Assembly: GCF_000243235.1 (NCBI RefSeq)
Contig: NZ_JH594606.1
Span: forward strand, 367,476-431,475
Direction: 5' to 3'
Length of the DNA stretch: 64,000 nucleotides
Source: Gillisia limnaea DSM 15749
GTDB taxonomy: Bacteria > Bacteroidota > Bacteroidia > Flavobacteriales > Flavobacteriaceae
Shown: piece by piece, positions 36,782-45,400 of the stretch
Position numbering within the stretch: the stretch's first letter is position 1
Layout of the letters: each line of letters starts with the position of its first letter
The notes under the pieces: model-generated
What the model saw: the letters and a program-made list of their open reading frames with translations, nothing else
Database searches by the model: none
What the model was told of the DNA's origin: nothing
Translations under genes and position numbers: made by a program

Positions 36782-37144
36782 TTAGTGTGACTTTAAAGTT
36801 TTATATAATGCATTCAACTGATTTGTAATATGTTCTGCTTTTTTTCTTAAATCAAGATATTTATCTTCTTTCATGAATTCTAAATCTAAACTTAGAATAA
36901 GAAGATTTATTACTTCCCATGCCGAACTATAGGCAATATTTATAAACCTTGCTTTTTCAGTAATTGTTTTTCTTGAGAAACCTTCTGCAATATTTGCTGT
37001 AATACTTACAGTTGCCCTTCTTATTTGACTTGTTAATCCGAATTTCTCTGAATTTGGAAATGACTCTGTTGTTAAATAAATATCTTTTACAAAATGACGA
37101 GCATTCTTCCAGACCTCTAACTTTTCAAAATAAAATTCATACAT
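36782..37144 (-). CDS. Four-helix bundle protein (23S rRNA-IVS / S23 family)
   Basis: A 120-residue family member: YFEKLEVWKNARHFVKDIYL, LTSQIRRATVSITANIAEGFSR near residues 38-59 and SSAWEVINLLILSL. It is the intact twin of the broken gene at 19781-20135; the two differ by an 8-base deletion and a few substitutions. It lies just downstream of rmlB copy 2 and within inverted octamer arrays. Function unknown. Confidence 0.87.
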   Translation of the reverse strand: MYEFYFEKLEVWKNARHFVKDIYLTTESFPNSEKFGLTSQIRRATVSITANIAEGFSRKTITEKARFINIAYSSAWEVINLLILSLDLEFMKEDKYLDLRKKAEHITNQLNALYKTLKSH

Positions 37145-37190
37145 GATTCGACTTTATTAAATCTTTAAACAAGTTCACTCCATTCTCTTT

Positions 37191-37277
37191 TTACAACTTC
37201 ACAGCTTTACAGCTTTACAGCTTCACAGCCTACAACTTCACAGTTTTACATCTTCACAGCTTCACAATTTTACAGCT
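37191..37277. repeat. Octamer array (ACAGCTTT units), right of the four-helix-bundle gene
   Basis: Ten or so units (ACAACTTC, ACAGCTTT, ACAGCTTC, ACAATTTT) with 8-base spacing, ending at the rmlB stop codon, which the array partly supplies. Confidence 0.85.
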
Positions 37278-38342
37278 TTACTTTTTATATTGATCATCAT
37301 AATACTCCTGATATTTCCCGGAAGTAACACTTTTCAACCAAAGCTCATTCTCTAAATACCAGTCGATCGTTTTTTCAAGTCCTTCTTCAAAAGTTACCGA
37401 GGGTTTCCAGCCGAGTTCTTTGTGAATTTTTGTGGCATCTATGGCGTAACGCTTATCATGGCCGGGACGGTCTTTGATATAAGTGATCAATTTTGTGGAA
37501 CTGCTTTTTTCCCTGCCGAGTTTTTTATCCATGAGTTCACAGAGAAGTTTTATGAGATCTAAATTTTGCCACTCATTAAAACCGCCAATATTATAAGTCT
37601 GCTTATTTTTTCCTTTGTGAAAAGCCAAATCGATAGCGGTTGCATGATCTATTACATATAACCAATCCCTGGTGTATTTTCCGTCTCCATAAACCGGTAA
37701 AGGCTTATTTTGAATTATATTATGAATAAAAAGAGGGATCAGTTTTTCCGGGAATTGATTTGGACCGTAATTATTTGAACAATTTGAAATAAAATAAGGC
37801 AAGTCGTAGGTTTCTCCGTAAGCCCTCACAAAATGATCGGAACTGGCTTTTGAAGCGGAATAAGGTGAGTTGGGCGCATACGCGGTGGTTTCGGTGAAAA
37901 GACCGGTTTCACCAAGTGTACCATATACTTCATCTGTGCTGATATGATAGAAAAGCTTATCCTCCAAATTGTCCCTCCATAACTCCTTTGCTGCATTTAG
38001 CAAATTCACTGTCCCTATTAAATTTGTTTTTACAAATGCCAAAGGATCTGTAATGGAACGATCTACGTGAGATTCCGCGGCTAAATGAATGACATTATCG
38101 AAATTATATTTTTCAAACAAATTATTAATTTCGGATGCATTATTAATATCAGCCTTTATAAAATGATAGTTTGGTTTTTCTTCAATGTCAGTCAGATTTT
38201 CCAAATTTCCGGCATAGGTTAATGCATCGAGATTGAAAATCTGATAATTTGGATATTTGTTCACAAATAACCGAACCACGTGAGAGCCTATAAAACCTGC
38301 TCCTCCGGTGATTAAAATATTTTTAGTTGTCTTTTCTTTCAT
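37278..38342 (-). CDS. rmlB: dTDP-glucose 4,6-dehydratase (copy 2)
   Basis: A 354-residue extended SDR with ILITGGAGFIGSHVVRLF, AAESHVDRSITDPLAFVKTN, YHISTDEVYGTLGETG, YSASKASSDH and SNCSNNYGPNQFPEKL. It is very close to copy 1 at 20271-21320 in nearly every block, including the tail VTSGKYQEYY. It supplies dTDP-4-keto-6-deoxyglucose. It is the most upstream minus-strand gene of the polysaccharide region, followed by a four-helix-bundle gene as in copy 1. Confidence 0.92.
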   Translation of the reverse strand: MKEKTTKNILITGGAGFIGSHVVRLFVNKYPNYQIFNLDALTYAGNLENLTDIEEKPNYHFIKADINNASEINNLFEKYNFDNVIHLAAESHVDRSITDPLAFVKTNLIGTVNLLNAAKELWRDNLEDKLFYHISTDEVYGTLGETGLFTETTAYAPNSPYSASKASSDHFVRAYGETYDLPYFISNCSNNYGPNQFPEKLIPLFIHNIIQNKPLPVYGDGKYTRDWLYVIDHATAIDLAFHKGKNKQTYNIGGFNEWQNLDLIKLLCELMDKKLGREKSSSTKLITYIKDRPGHDKRYAIDATKIHKELGWKPSVTFEEGLEKTIDWYLENELWLKSVTSGKYQEYYDDQYKK

Positions 38343-38370
38343 TATTATTTTGTTGTTTTTTTAGCATTTC

Positions 38371-38670
38371 TTCTTCCAAAAAATCAATTTCCACCCTTTA
38401 GGGAGGGGAAAAGGAATTGACTTTTTTCTCAAAACTCCCTTCTTGGCGTACGCTCAGAGTGACAGGGTGTCGAAAAAAATTCTAAGTTTGATCCTTCTAA
38501 ATTCCCACCCTTTAGGGAGGGGAAAAGGAATTGATTTTTTCTTCAAAACTTCCTTCCTTCGCGTACGCCAGGGATGACAGGGTATCGAAAAAAAAATCTA
38601 AGCTCCATTCTTCCAAAAAAATCAATTTCCACCCTTTAGAGAGGGGAAAGAAATTGATTTTTCTTCAAAA
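38371..38670. repeat. Three tandem copies of a ~114-124-base repeat
   Basis: Each unit holds CCACCCTTTAGGGAGGGG, then AAGGAATTGA, CTTC..AAAACTCC, GCGTACGC, TGACAGGGT and TCGAAAAAAA. The CCACCC blocks lie at 38391, 38505 and 38629. The third copy stops after TTCAAAACTC. The core CCCTTTAGGGAGGG can form a small hairpin. The rest of 38343-38753 holds no gene. Confidence 0.85.
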
Positions 38671-38753
38671 CTCTCCGTTAAAAATTAATCTGCTTCCGCA
38701 AAAATACCAATTTCAAATTTCTTAAATTTATCTTTCTTAAACTAGTCCCGGTT

Positions 38754-39218
38754 ATGTTCGAAAAGATCACATCTACAAAATACCCTCCTGCAAAGCCCAC
38801 TTTAATTTGGGATGGCACCTGCGGGTTTTGTAAATGGTGGAAAATTCGATGGGAAACCAAAACCAAGGACAGGATACATTTTGTTCCCTATCAGGATGTG
38901 GCTAAGGATTTTCCGGATATTCCTATAAAGGAATTCAAAAAAGCCAGCCGCCTCATTGAACCCGACGGGAAAATATATACAGGACCAGATTCGGCATATA
39001 GGAGCCTTTATTATGCGGGTACTAAAAAGTGGCATCTTTGGTATGAAAAATACCCTTGGTTTGAATCGCTCTCCAATCTGGCTTACAATCATGTCGCTAA
39101 AAACAGGAGTGTCTATTTTAAATTGACAAAATTGCTTTTCGGAAAAGATCCGCATCAACCCAAATTATATTGGTTTTATTACATTTTAATACTTTTAACC
39201 ATCATCCTATTGGTATGA
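38754..39218 (+). CDS. DUF393 (DCC family) thiol-disulfide oxidoreductase-like protein
   Basis: A 154-residue DCC1-like protein: LIWDGTCGFCKWWKIRWE at residues 18-35 carries the DGxCxxC motif, RIHFVPYQD follows at about 45, and a hydrophobic C-terminal helix (YYILILLTIILLV) ends the chain. The family has a thioredoxin-like fold; its partners are unknown. It overlaps the next small ORF by four bases (ATGA), so the two are coupled. Confidence 0.8.
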   Translation: MFEKITSTKYPPAKPTLIWDGTCGFCKWWKIRWETKTKDRIHFVPYQDVAKDFPDIPIKEFKKASRLIEPDGKIYTGPDSAYRSLYYAGTKKWHLWYEKYPWFESLSNLAYNHVAKNRSVYFKLTKLLFGKDPHQPKLYWFYYILILLTIILLV

Positions 39219-39334
39219 ATTTCCTGAGATCAAACTGGTTTTATATAATTGCCGCGGCGATCACCATTTTAGGCCTAATCACCGGTTGGTATTTAATAAA
39301 AAAAGTTCAAAGTTCGAAAAGTTCAAAGTTGTGA
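39215..39334 (+). CDS. Hypothetical 39-residue membrane peptide coupled to the DUF393 gene
   Basis: ATG overlaps the DUF393 stop (ATGA). The product starts MNFLRSNWFYIIAAAITILG, has a single membrane helix up to about residue 27, then KKVQSSKSSKL. The last ten codons are made of an octamer array (GTTCAAAGTTC..), so its 3' end seems to have been overwritten by a repeat. No family recognised. Confidence 0.55.
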   Translation: MNFLRSNWFYIIAAAITILGLITGWYLIKKVQSSKSSKL

Positions 39335-39365
39335 AGTTGTGAAGTTGTGAAGTTGTTAAGCTGTA
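39302..39365. repeat. Octamer array (GTTGTGAA units)
   Basis: AGTTCAAA, GTTCGAAA, GTTCAAAG, then three GTTGTGAA units and GTTGTTAA. Same type as the arrays beside the four-helix-bundle genes, but no such gene is here. The remaining DNA to 39796 has scattered traces (CACTTCATCACTTCAT near 39440) and no ORF I can support. Confidence 0.75.
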
Positions 39366-39796
39366 AAAATAAAAATAATTCACAAGGAGTATAAAAGCAG
39401 AAATCACAGATGGGAAATTTCTGGTATAAATTGCGTTAATTCATCACTTCATCACTTCATAATTTAGAAGTTAGTTTAAAGTTCAATCTCACAAGGAGTA
39501 CAGAAATAAGAGTATGGAGTAAAAAAGGACATTCGTGCATTGGTGGCTGGAAAAAAAAGATTCAAAATTCAAGGTTTAAGATTTAAGAAAAACAGGGAAT
39601 AAAGAATAGACAAGAGAGAATAGGGAATATTCGTGAATTCGTGGCTTAAAGTTAGTGAAGTGGAAAAAATACTAATTCAATAAGTTCAATTCAAGAATCT
39701 GGAATATCCCGCGTTAAACTTATACTAAACCGATAATTTATCTTGCTCATCAAGGGCAATGAATGTAAATTGTTAGGAAATAAAATTCAACATAAA

Positions 39797-40120
39797 ATGA
39801 AAGACTACGGAACGCTTTCACAAGCGATAAATAAACTTAAATTAGAGGAAGGTTATGAACACGATTTTAACCTCCTGGATGAAAAAATTGAACTCAAATC
39901 TCAAAAGGAACATTATAACACCGAGGAGTTTGATGTTGATAAAGTCCTGAGATTTGAAGGAATGAGCAATCCGGATGATAATGCAATTTTATACGCAATT
40001 ACCACACATAATGGAAAAAAAGGCGTTTTGGTAGATGGTTACGGAATCTCTGGTGGGCAGGTTTCTAAGGCTATGCTTAACAAACTAGACCTTACAGCAA
40101 AACGTCCTCTGGATAATTAG
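39797..40120 (+). CDS. Uncharacterised ~107-residue protein, conserved in Bacteroidota
   Basis: From ATG 39797 it starts MKDYGTLSQAINKLKLEEGY, continues EHDFNLLDEKIEL, then FDVDKVLRFEGMSNPDDNAI, LYAITTHNGKKGVLVDGYG. The FEGMSNPDD block is a strong mark of a small Bacteroidota family sometimes labelled phosphoribosylpyrophosphate synthetase-like, a name for which I see no support. A TTG start at 39743 is possible but would add 18 unrelated residues. It lies just upstream of dps, on the same strand. Confidence 0.75.
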   Translation: MKDYGTLSQAINKLKLEEGYEHDFNLLDEKIELKSQKEHYNTEEFDVDKVLRFEGMSNPDDNAILYAITTHNGKKGVLVDGYGISGGQVSKAMLNKLDLTAKRPLDN

Positions 40121-40152
40121 GAGTTAAACTTGTATTAAAACCATTGAAAACA

Positions 40153-40183
40153 TTGGTTTAACCAATGAACTATATTAATTTTG
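40153..40183 (+). promoter_or_regulatory. Putative dps promoter overlapping an inverted repeat
   Basis: TTG at 40153-40155, 20 bases, TAATTTTG at 40176-40183, then ATG at 40216. The -33 end is part of the inverted repeat CATTGGTTTAACCAATG (40151-40167), a possible operator. Confidence 0.5.
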
Positions 40184-40215
40184 AGTAGAAAATTAAAAAT
40201 CAATAAATAAAAACT

Positions 40216-40707
40216 ATGAGTTATCTAGGCTTAGACGAAAAAAAGACCAGCAAAACTGTAAAAGAATTGAATACCCTGTTGGCAGATTATCATTTATACT
40301 ATCAAAAACTAAGAAATTTTCATTGGAATGTAATCGGTAAGAACTTTTTCGATCTTCATGAGAAATTTGAAGAATTATATGATGATGCAAAATTAAAAGT
40401 TGATGATATCGCTGAACGTATTCTAACCTTACGTTTTCAGCCTACCAGCAACTTAAGCGATTATTTGAAAGCTTCTAATATAAAAGAATCAAAATCGGAT
40501 ATTTCCGATTCTAAAATGATCGAGATCTTATTAGATGATCATGGAACCCTTCTTAAACAAATGCGTAAAGTGACTGAGGTTGCGGAGAAAGGCGGAGATG
40601 AAGGTACTATAGACCTTATTGGGGCTTATATAAGAGAACTGGAAAAAACCAGCTGGATGTTGGATGCATGGAAAATGAAAACAAGTGAAAGTCTTAAACC
40701 CGTTTAG
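40216..40707 (+). CDS. dps: Dps family DNA-protection / ferritin-like protein
   Basis: A 163-residue four-helix ferritin-like protein that stores iron with peroxide and protects DNA in stress. ADYHLYYQKLRNFHWNVIG (residues 28-46) and DLHEKFEELYDDAKLKVDDIAERI carry the His, Asp and Glu of the ferroxidase site between subunits. Length and order are normal. It is followed after 13 bases by an MscS gene, probably in one unit. Confidence 0.9.
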   Translation: MSYLGLDEKKTSKTVKELNTLLADYHLYYQKLRNFHWNVIGKNFFDLHEKFEELYDDAKLKVDDIAERILTLRFQPTSNLSDYLKASNIKESKSDISDSKMIEILLDDHGTLLKQMRKVTEVAEKGGDEGTIDLIGAYIRELEKTSWMLDAWKMKTSESLKPV

Positions 40708-40720
40708 GACACCGTTGTAA

Positions 40721-41611
40721 ATGGACGAAAAATTTAATATTCAAAAATCTATTGGGGGAATTTGGGATAAAATGGACGGCTGGCTCGATTCCATCATTCT
40801 GAATCTCCCCAATTTTGTTTTAGCAATTGTTGTATTTATCATTTTTTTGATAATTGCTAAATATGTTTCCAGATTGATCAATCGGCTTTTGCTGAGAAAA
40901 GGCTCTCAGGATTCTATCCGGCAAATCACTACTAAGGTGGCAAGAATCGTGGTAATAGCCATTGGTTTTTTTGTTGCTTTAGGCCTTCTTAATTTAGATA
41001 AAGTACTAACTTCTGTTCTGGCGGGTGCCGGAGTACTAGGTCTGGCTATTGGTCTTGCCCTCCAGGGGACGCTTACCAATACCTTTTCCGGAGTGATCCT
41101 TAGTTTTATAGATGAACTGCAAATTGGAGATTGGGTAGAAACCAATGGCTTTGCAGGAGAAGTCATGACCATAAGTCTAAGGAATATCATGATTAAGGAA
41201 TCAGACAATAACTACGTCATAATCCCGAACTCTAAAATAATAGATTCCCCTTTTAAAAATTTTACCAGAACCCCACGGTCCAGGGTTATGTTGAATTGTG
41301 GAGTGGCCTATAGCAGCGACCTTGAAATGGTTCAAAATTTGACAAAAGAAACCATCGACGGGATTTTCCAACAACGTGGGAATGAAGAAGTCGAATTCAT
41401 GTATACCGGCTTTGGAGATAGCTCTATTGATTTTGTGGTTAGATTTTGGACAGATGTAACAAAAAACAAGGACATCCTTGTCGCTAAGAATACCGCTATA
41501 ATAGCTATTAAAAAAGCATTCGATCAAAACAATATTACTATCCCATTCCCTATAAGAACTATCGATTTCACAAATAAGCTATCCATCAATAAGCCGAAAG
41601 GAGATTTGTAA
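40721..41611 (+). CDS. mscS: MscS family mechanosensitive ion channel
   Basis: A 296-residue small-conductance channel. Three membrane segments lie at about 25-50, 65-90 and 95-125; the pore helix shows the MscS pattern VLAGAGVLGLAIGLALQGTL followed by NTFSGVILSFIDELQIGDWVE. The beta and C-terminal domains follow (NYVIIPNSKIIDSPFKNFTR). Length matches the MscS form with one conserved core. It protects cells against osmotic downshock. Confidence 0.9.
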   Translation: MDEKFNIQKSIGGIWDKMDGWLDSIILNLPNFVLAIVVFIIFLIIAKYVSRLINRLLLRKGSQDSIRQITTKVARIVVIAIGFFVALGLLNLDKVLTSVLAGAGVLGLAIGLALQGTLTNTFSGVILSFIDELQIGDWVETNGFAGEVMTISLRNIMIKESDNNYVIIPNSKIIDSPFKNFTRTPRSRVMLNCGVAYSSDLEMVQNLTKETIDGIFQQRGNEEVEFMYTGFGDSSIDFVVRFWTDVTKNKDILVAKNTAIIAIKKAFDQNNITIPFPIRTIDFTNKLSINKPKGDL

Positions 41612-41640
41612 CTATTTATGCAAATGTACCCGGAAAATTC

Positions 41641-41753
41641 AGGATGACGTTTCAGGGAAATGTGAGAACCACGAATGCGCTCTCACCAAGTCATGCTGAA
41701 CTAGGTTCAGCATCGAACATGATTAGAAAACAACAACATGATAGATCCTGAAA
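41641..41753. repeat. 113-base direct repeat, copy 1
   Basis: Contains AAATGTGAGAACCACGAATG, CGCTCTCA, GTCATGCTGAAC-TAG-GTTCAGCATC (a hairpin) and GAACATGATTAGAA. Copy 2 is at 42293-42405, same strand, about 85-90% alike by eye. Confidence 0.85.
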
Positions 41754-41893
41754 AAAACTACCATTGACGTGTTTTGCAACAAGCTGTTATTTAGAAAATT
41801 AAGATGAATTAAAATTTAATTTATCAGCCTTAAACCGTCGTTTTCCTTCGTTAGGTAATTTTTATTATCTCTGGTCTCGGGATGAAAACGCAT

Positions 41894-41914
41894 GTCAGTC
41901 TGAGCCTGTCGAAG
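41894..41914. repeat. Inverted intergenic repeat, left arm
   Basis: GTCAGTCTGAGCCTGTCGAA, paired with CTTCGACAGGCTCAGTGTGA at 42069. This element type is common between genes of Flavobacteriia. Confidence 0.8.
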
Positions 41915-42068
41915 ACTTTTGAGTACTCTAAATTTTCTTCAATTAAAAGGCTACTTTTTTTCTTCTGTTCCATCCTTTCAATTTTTTTCAAACTTGATTG
42001 CCTGAGAAGCATCTATGAAATGTTCAAACAATTTTATAACAACTGGTCCCCTTTTATAGGCATAAGCA

Positions 42069-42089
42069 CTTCGACAGGCTCAGTGTGAC
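42069..42089. repeat. Inverted intergenic repeat, right arm
   Basis: Reverse complement of 41894-41914 with two mismatches, leaving about 154 bases between the arms. Confidence 0.8.
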
Positions 42090-42292
42090 AGGCGTAAATC
42101 GATAAATGCACTTCAACAGACTACCATTCGGCATCAATTAAATTGAGCACTAATATCGCTTACAATATTTTCCAAAACCATACTCAGGCACAGCTATGAG
42201 AACACTATACTTATATAGGTTAACTCGTGTTTCTTTACATTTACCATTAAATTCTAAATCCTACGCTAGGTAACTTTTTTATCACGGGTCTC

Positions 42293-42405
42293 AGGGTGAC
42301 GATCCAGCGAAATGTGAGAACCAGGAATGCGCTCTCAACATGTCATGCTGAACTTGGTTCAGCATCGAACATGATTAGAACACAACACCATGATAGACCC
42401 TGAAA
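42293..42405. repeat. 113-base direct repeat, copy 2
   Basis: Same order of blocks as copy 1: AAATGTGAGAACC, GCGCTCTCA, TCATGCTGAAC-TTG-GTTCAGCATCG, ATGATAGACCCTGAAA. The inner inverted repeat TGCTGAAC/GTTCAGCA is perfect in both copies. Confidence 0.85.
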
Positions 42406-42415
42406 CCCGACCGGT

Positions 42416-42443
42416 ACGGGCAGGCATCGGGTAACCTGCCCGT
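42416..42443. terminator. GC-rich hairpin downstream of the phosphoesterase-barrel gene
   Basis: ACGGGCAGG, a 10-base loop, CCTGCCCGT: a perfect 9-bp stem 18 bases beyond the stop codon at 42462. There is no T run, so it may be a repeat-type hairpin that stabilises the mRNA end rather than a classic terminator. Confidence 0.5.
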
Positions 42444-42461
42444 TAATCCCTCAATCAGAAT

Positions 42462-45400
42462 CTAGAAACTAAATCCAAACCCAAAGGAGAACCGAAGTCC
42501 TTCTTCACTTCCAAACAGACTAAATTTGCCGGTAATAGCCTCTGCACTATTTACCCAGATCCCTCCACCATAACTATCATGCCATACGCTGCTATCTTCT
42601 CCCTGAGCCCAAACCCTTCCTATATCATATCCTCCAAATACACCAATTTGGAATGGAAGAAATGAGGTTTTAAATTGATCGAAACTATATCTAAGATCTC
42701 CTCCTGCAGCAAATGCACTTTTCCCCGAAAATCTTTGTAACCTGTATCCTCTTAAACCCGTATTCCCACCCAAAATTGCAGCCTGATAAAACTCATAATC
42801 ATCTCCTGCATTGAGCTGAGCCTGGACTCTTGAATTTAAAACCAGCTTTCTGTTTTGACTTAACGCATTATAAAATTCGAGATAAGGTTTAAAGTAACCG
42901 TATTTGCGGGAAGTTTCTTCCGCATTCATTTTTCCACCCAGGATCATTTCAAACTTCATCCCCCGGCTGGGATTAAGGTTATTGTCATAACTCTCATAAC
43001 GATAGGTACCTTCCAATCCTGCAAAATATTTTCGTTCGAAAAAATCAGGATCTTCAGGGTCGAATTCCTCTGTAATGAACCGGTCTTCGGTCCTGTCAAC
43101 CTCAACCGCTTCAAAGGAAGCCATATATCCAAAATAACTTCCGAAAGGTGATTTTCTTACAAACCCAATTTCCCCGCCTATTTTGCTTATTCTCGTCCTG
43201 TTGTAGTCAAAATCGAGTACATCATCAAAATTCTGACTTTCATTTCCAAATCCAAAGAAGTTATTGGCGAAATTTGGACTGGTGAAATGCGCTCCAACAG
43301 CCAGGTTGAAATTACCAAGAATAAGTGCGAATTCCCCATTGTAGTTTAAATCAAATCCTTGGGTGGCGAAGTAATATCCTGCAGCAAATGAATGTTTAGA
43401 TGTAAACGGATTCCGCTTAAACCCATTTGTAATAAACGAACTTTGAATCCCCAATTTAAATCCGTCATCGGGATTATATCCAAATCCGGGAGTAAGCGAT
43501 CCCGAATTAAAAGTCTTTTTATCCTTATCGAAAGTGTTTTGCTCATAATTATCTCTAAATCTTAACCTGGCATTCCCTTTTGATTCTACTGTATTGGGTC
43601 TTGTTTCATGATCATATAGTTTAACTTTTCGGCCGCTATTATCGGCTACCCTGAAAATATCATTATTATGACCACCTATTACTCTCAAAAAGATTAGTTC
43701 TCCGGAAGGATTTCCCGTTATCTCAAATTCGTCATCATCATCCAGACCGTATACCCAAATCTCTTTGGTTTCCTCTCTTTTATACGTTTTATCACTTACC
43801 ACATCTGCCTTTTCACCATCTTTTATCCTGGAAACCACAATTCTTGTTTCTCCATTCTCCAGGCGCTCTATTTCAATAAGGTCATCTTTATCTGTTCCGG
43901 TTACAATCGCCAGAGTGGCCATATGATCGTAATAGCGCTTTGTGATGTCCAATAGGTTTTCTCTTCTAGCCTTCAAATTTTTAATAATCGAGGTAGTCGT
44001 TTCCCCTTGTGTCTCTTTTGGCAACTTTGAAAAAGCCTCCTCAATAATTTCATCTGTAATATTCTTCTGAATAAACGTTGCCTGCTCCATCCAGGTTTCT
44101 TTCCCTACATTTTGTGTCAATTCTCTATCCAGACCTATTGCCGCAATGTTAAACCATTTTACATCCTTGATGTCCTCGCCATAGACCCCGAATTGTTTTG
44201 AAAATCCTGCCAGTGCTCTAAGCGTTCCAAAAAAAGCTCCATCATAATTTGAAAAAACCTGATCCCTATCCCTGGGGATTGGCTCAAAGGTCCTGTTTCC
44301 TTCCTCATCTTCAATTTCTGCCCATCTCCACTGGTCCTGGTGCCGGTCCCAGTCTCCAATAAGCATATCAAAGATCCGTGCCCTAACATAGGCCGGTTCA
44401 TTAAGACTGTATTTTTCATCGCGCCGCAAGCGCTCAAACATTCCCGAAGTACTCACAATATCGTGATTTGGTTTCCCAAAGCTTTCATTGCCCTTCCAGT
44501 TTTCTTCCGGCCGCTCCTCAATCATGTACACATCTCCGCCATGGGCAACATTATATTTCCCCAGTCCCTTTTGCTTTGGCAAATAATAAACTTCGGGATT
44601 GGTATGATAAACATCTATTGCAGAGGCCAGTGTTGGAATTGCCAGGAAGGCATAGGGATGGGAAGCTGTGTAAAGATCCTTCAAAAAATCCTCTGCTATG
44701 GTATTTTCAAATTGTTCCTCTACTGCCTTATCCTTAAAGGCGACCGCCTGAATATACTGCAGCGCGCTCTTTTTTATCCTTCGAAAGTTATATTCCCGGT
44801 CCAGACTATCCTTCACCCTTAAGGAAATTGTTTGATGACCACCGCCCATTCTCATTGGTTCTAAACCTCCATACAACGTGTTTAGATCTGCAACCTTAAA
44901 TTCTACCGGAGTACCATAAAGTTCCCTATACCGCTCTCCCCATAAGGTTTTGAATACTTCATTCTTGTCGGTTTCATCTTCAGCATAAATCGAGGAGGTT
45001 ATTGTTTCAGAAAAACTATCAGGCAAATTTGAAACATCAAATTCTTCTGGTGTCGGATGAACTTCCTTTTGATATAAAAGCTTAGCCCGGTTACTTTCAT
45101 TTCCGTAGAAACTCACCCAGGACGAACCGTCTTTAAAAACATCATAAACCGCAAATCCCTGCCCGGGATGTGCAAAAAGACCATCATCGCTTAAACTCAC
45201 ATACGTAGCTTTTGAACCCGATCCGGAAACAATCTGTTTGATATTATCATTGGTTATATACTGTAAGGCATGTTCATGACCGGAAATAAAGAGGAGCCTA
45301 TCAGAATCTTTTCCAAGGGTTTCCAGTCGTTTCACCAATGATTTATAGCGTTCATTTTGTGCATCCTGAATGGAAACTCCACCTGAAGTTCTAATTAAAG

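Larger units (their letters stand above)
41612..42461. repeat. 850-base intergenic region made of short repeat elements
   Basis: Between mscS and the phosphoesterase-barrel gene (both ending here) there is no convincing gene. It holds a 113-base direct repeat pair (41641-41753 and 42293-42405), an inverted pair of a common GTCAGTCTGAGCCTGTCGAA element (41894-41914 and 42069-42089) and a GC-rich hairpin (42416-42443). A 68-codon frame at 41882 lies across the inverted repeats and is not supported. Confidence 0.8.

Noticed and set aside
11700-37144. Diversity-generating retroelement, because four-helix-bundle proteins resemble Avd
   Set aside because: There is no reverse transcriptase and no template/variable repeat pair in the window; the family also occurs on its own.
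41882-42088. A 68-residue plus-strand gene between mscS and the phosphoesterase-barrel gene
   Set aside because: It lies across the two arms of an intergenic inverted repeat and its sequence shows no family marks.
42416-42443. Classic rho-independent terminator
   Set aside because: The stem is strong but has no T run on either strand, so I list it only as a hairpin with moderate confidence.
44340-44822. A 160-residue plus-strand gene
   Set aside because: It is a shadow frame antisense to the well-conserved phosphoesterase-barrel gene; the same holds for other long antisense frames such as 3985-4365, 6845-7291 and 62351-62722.
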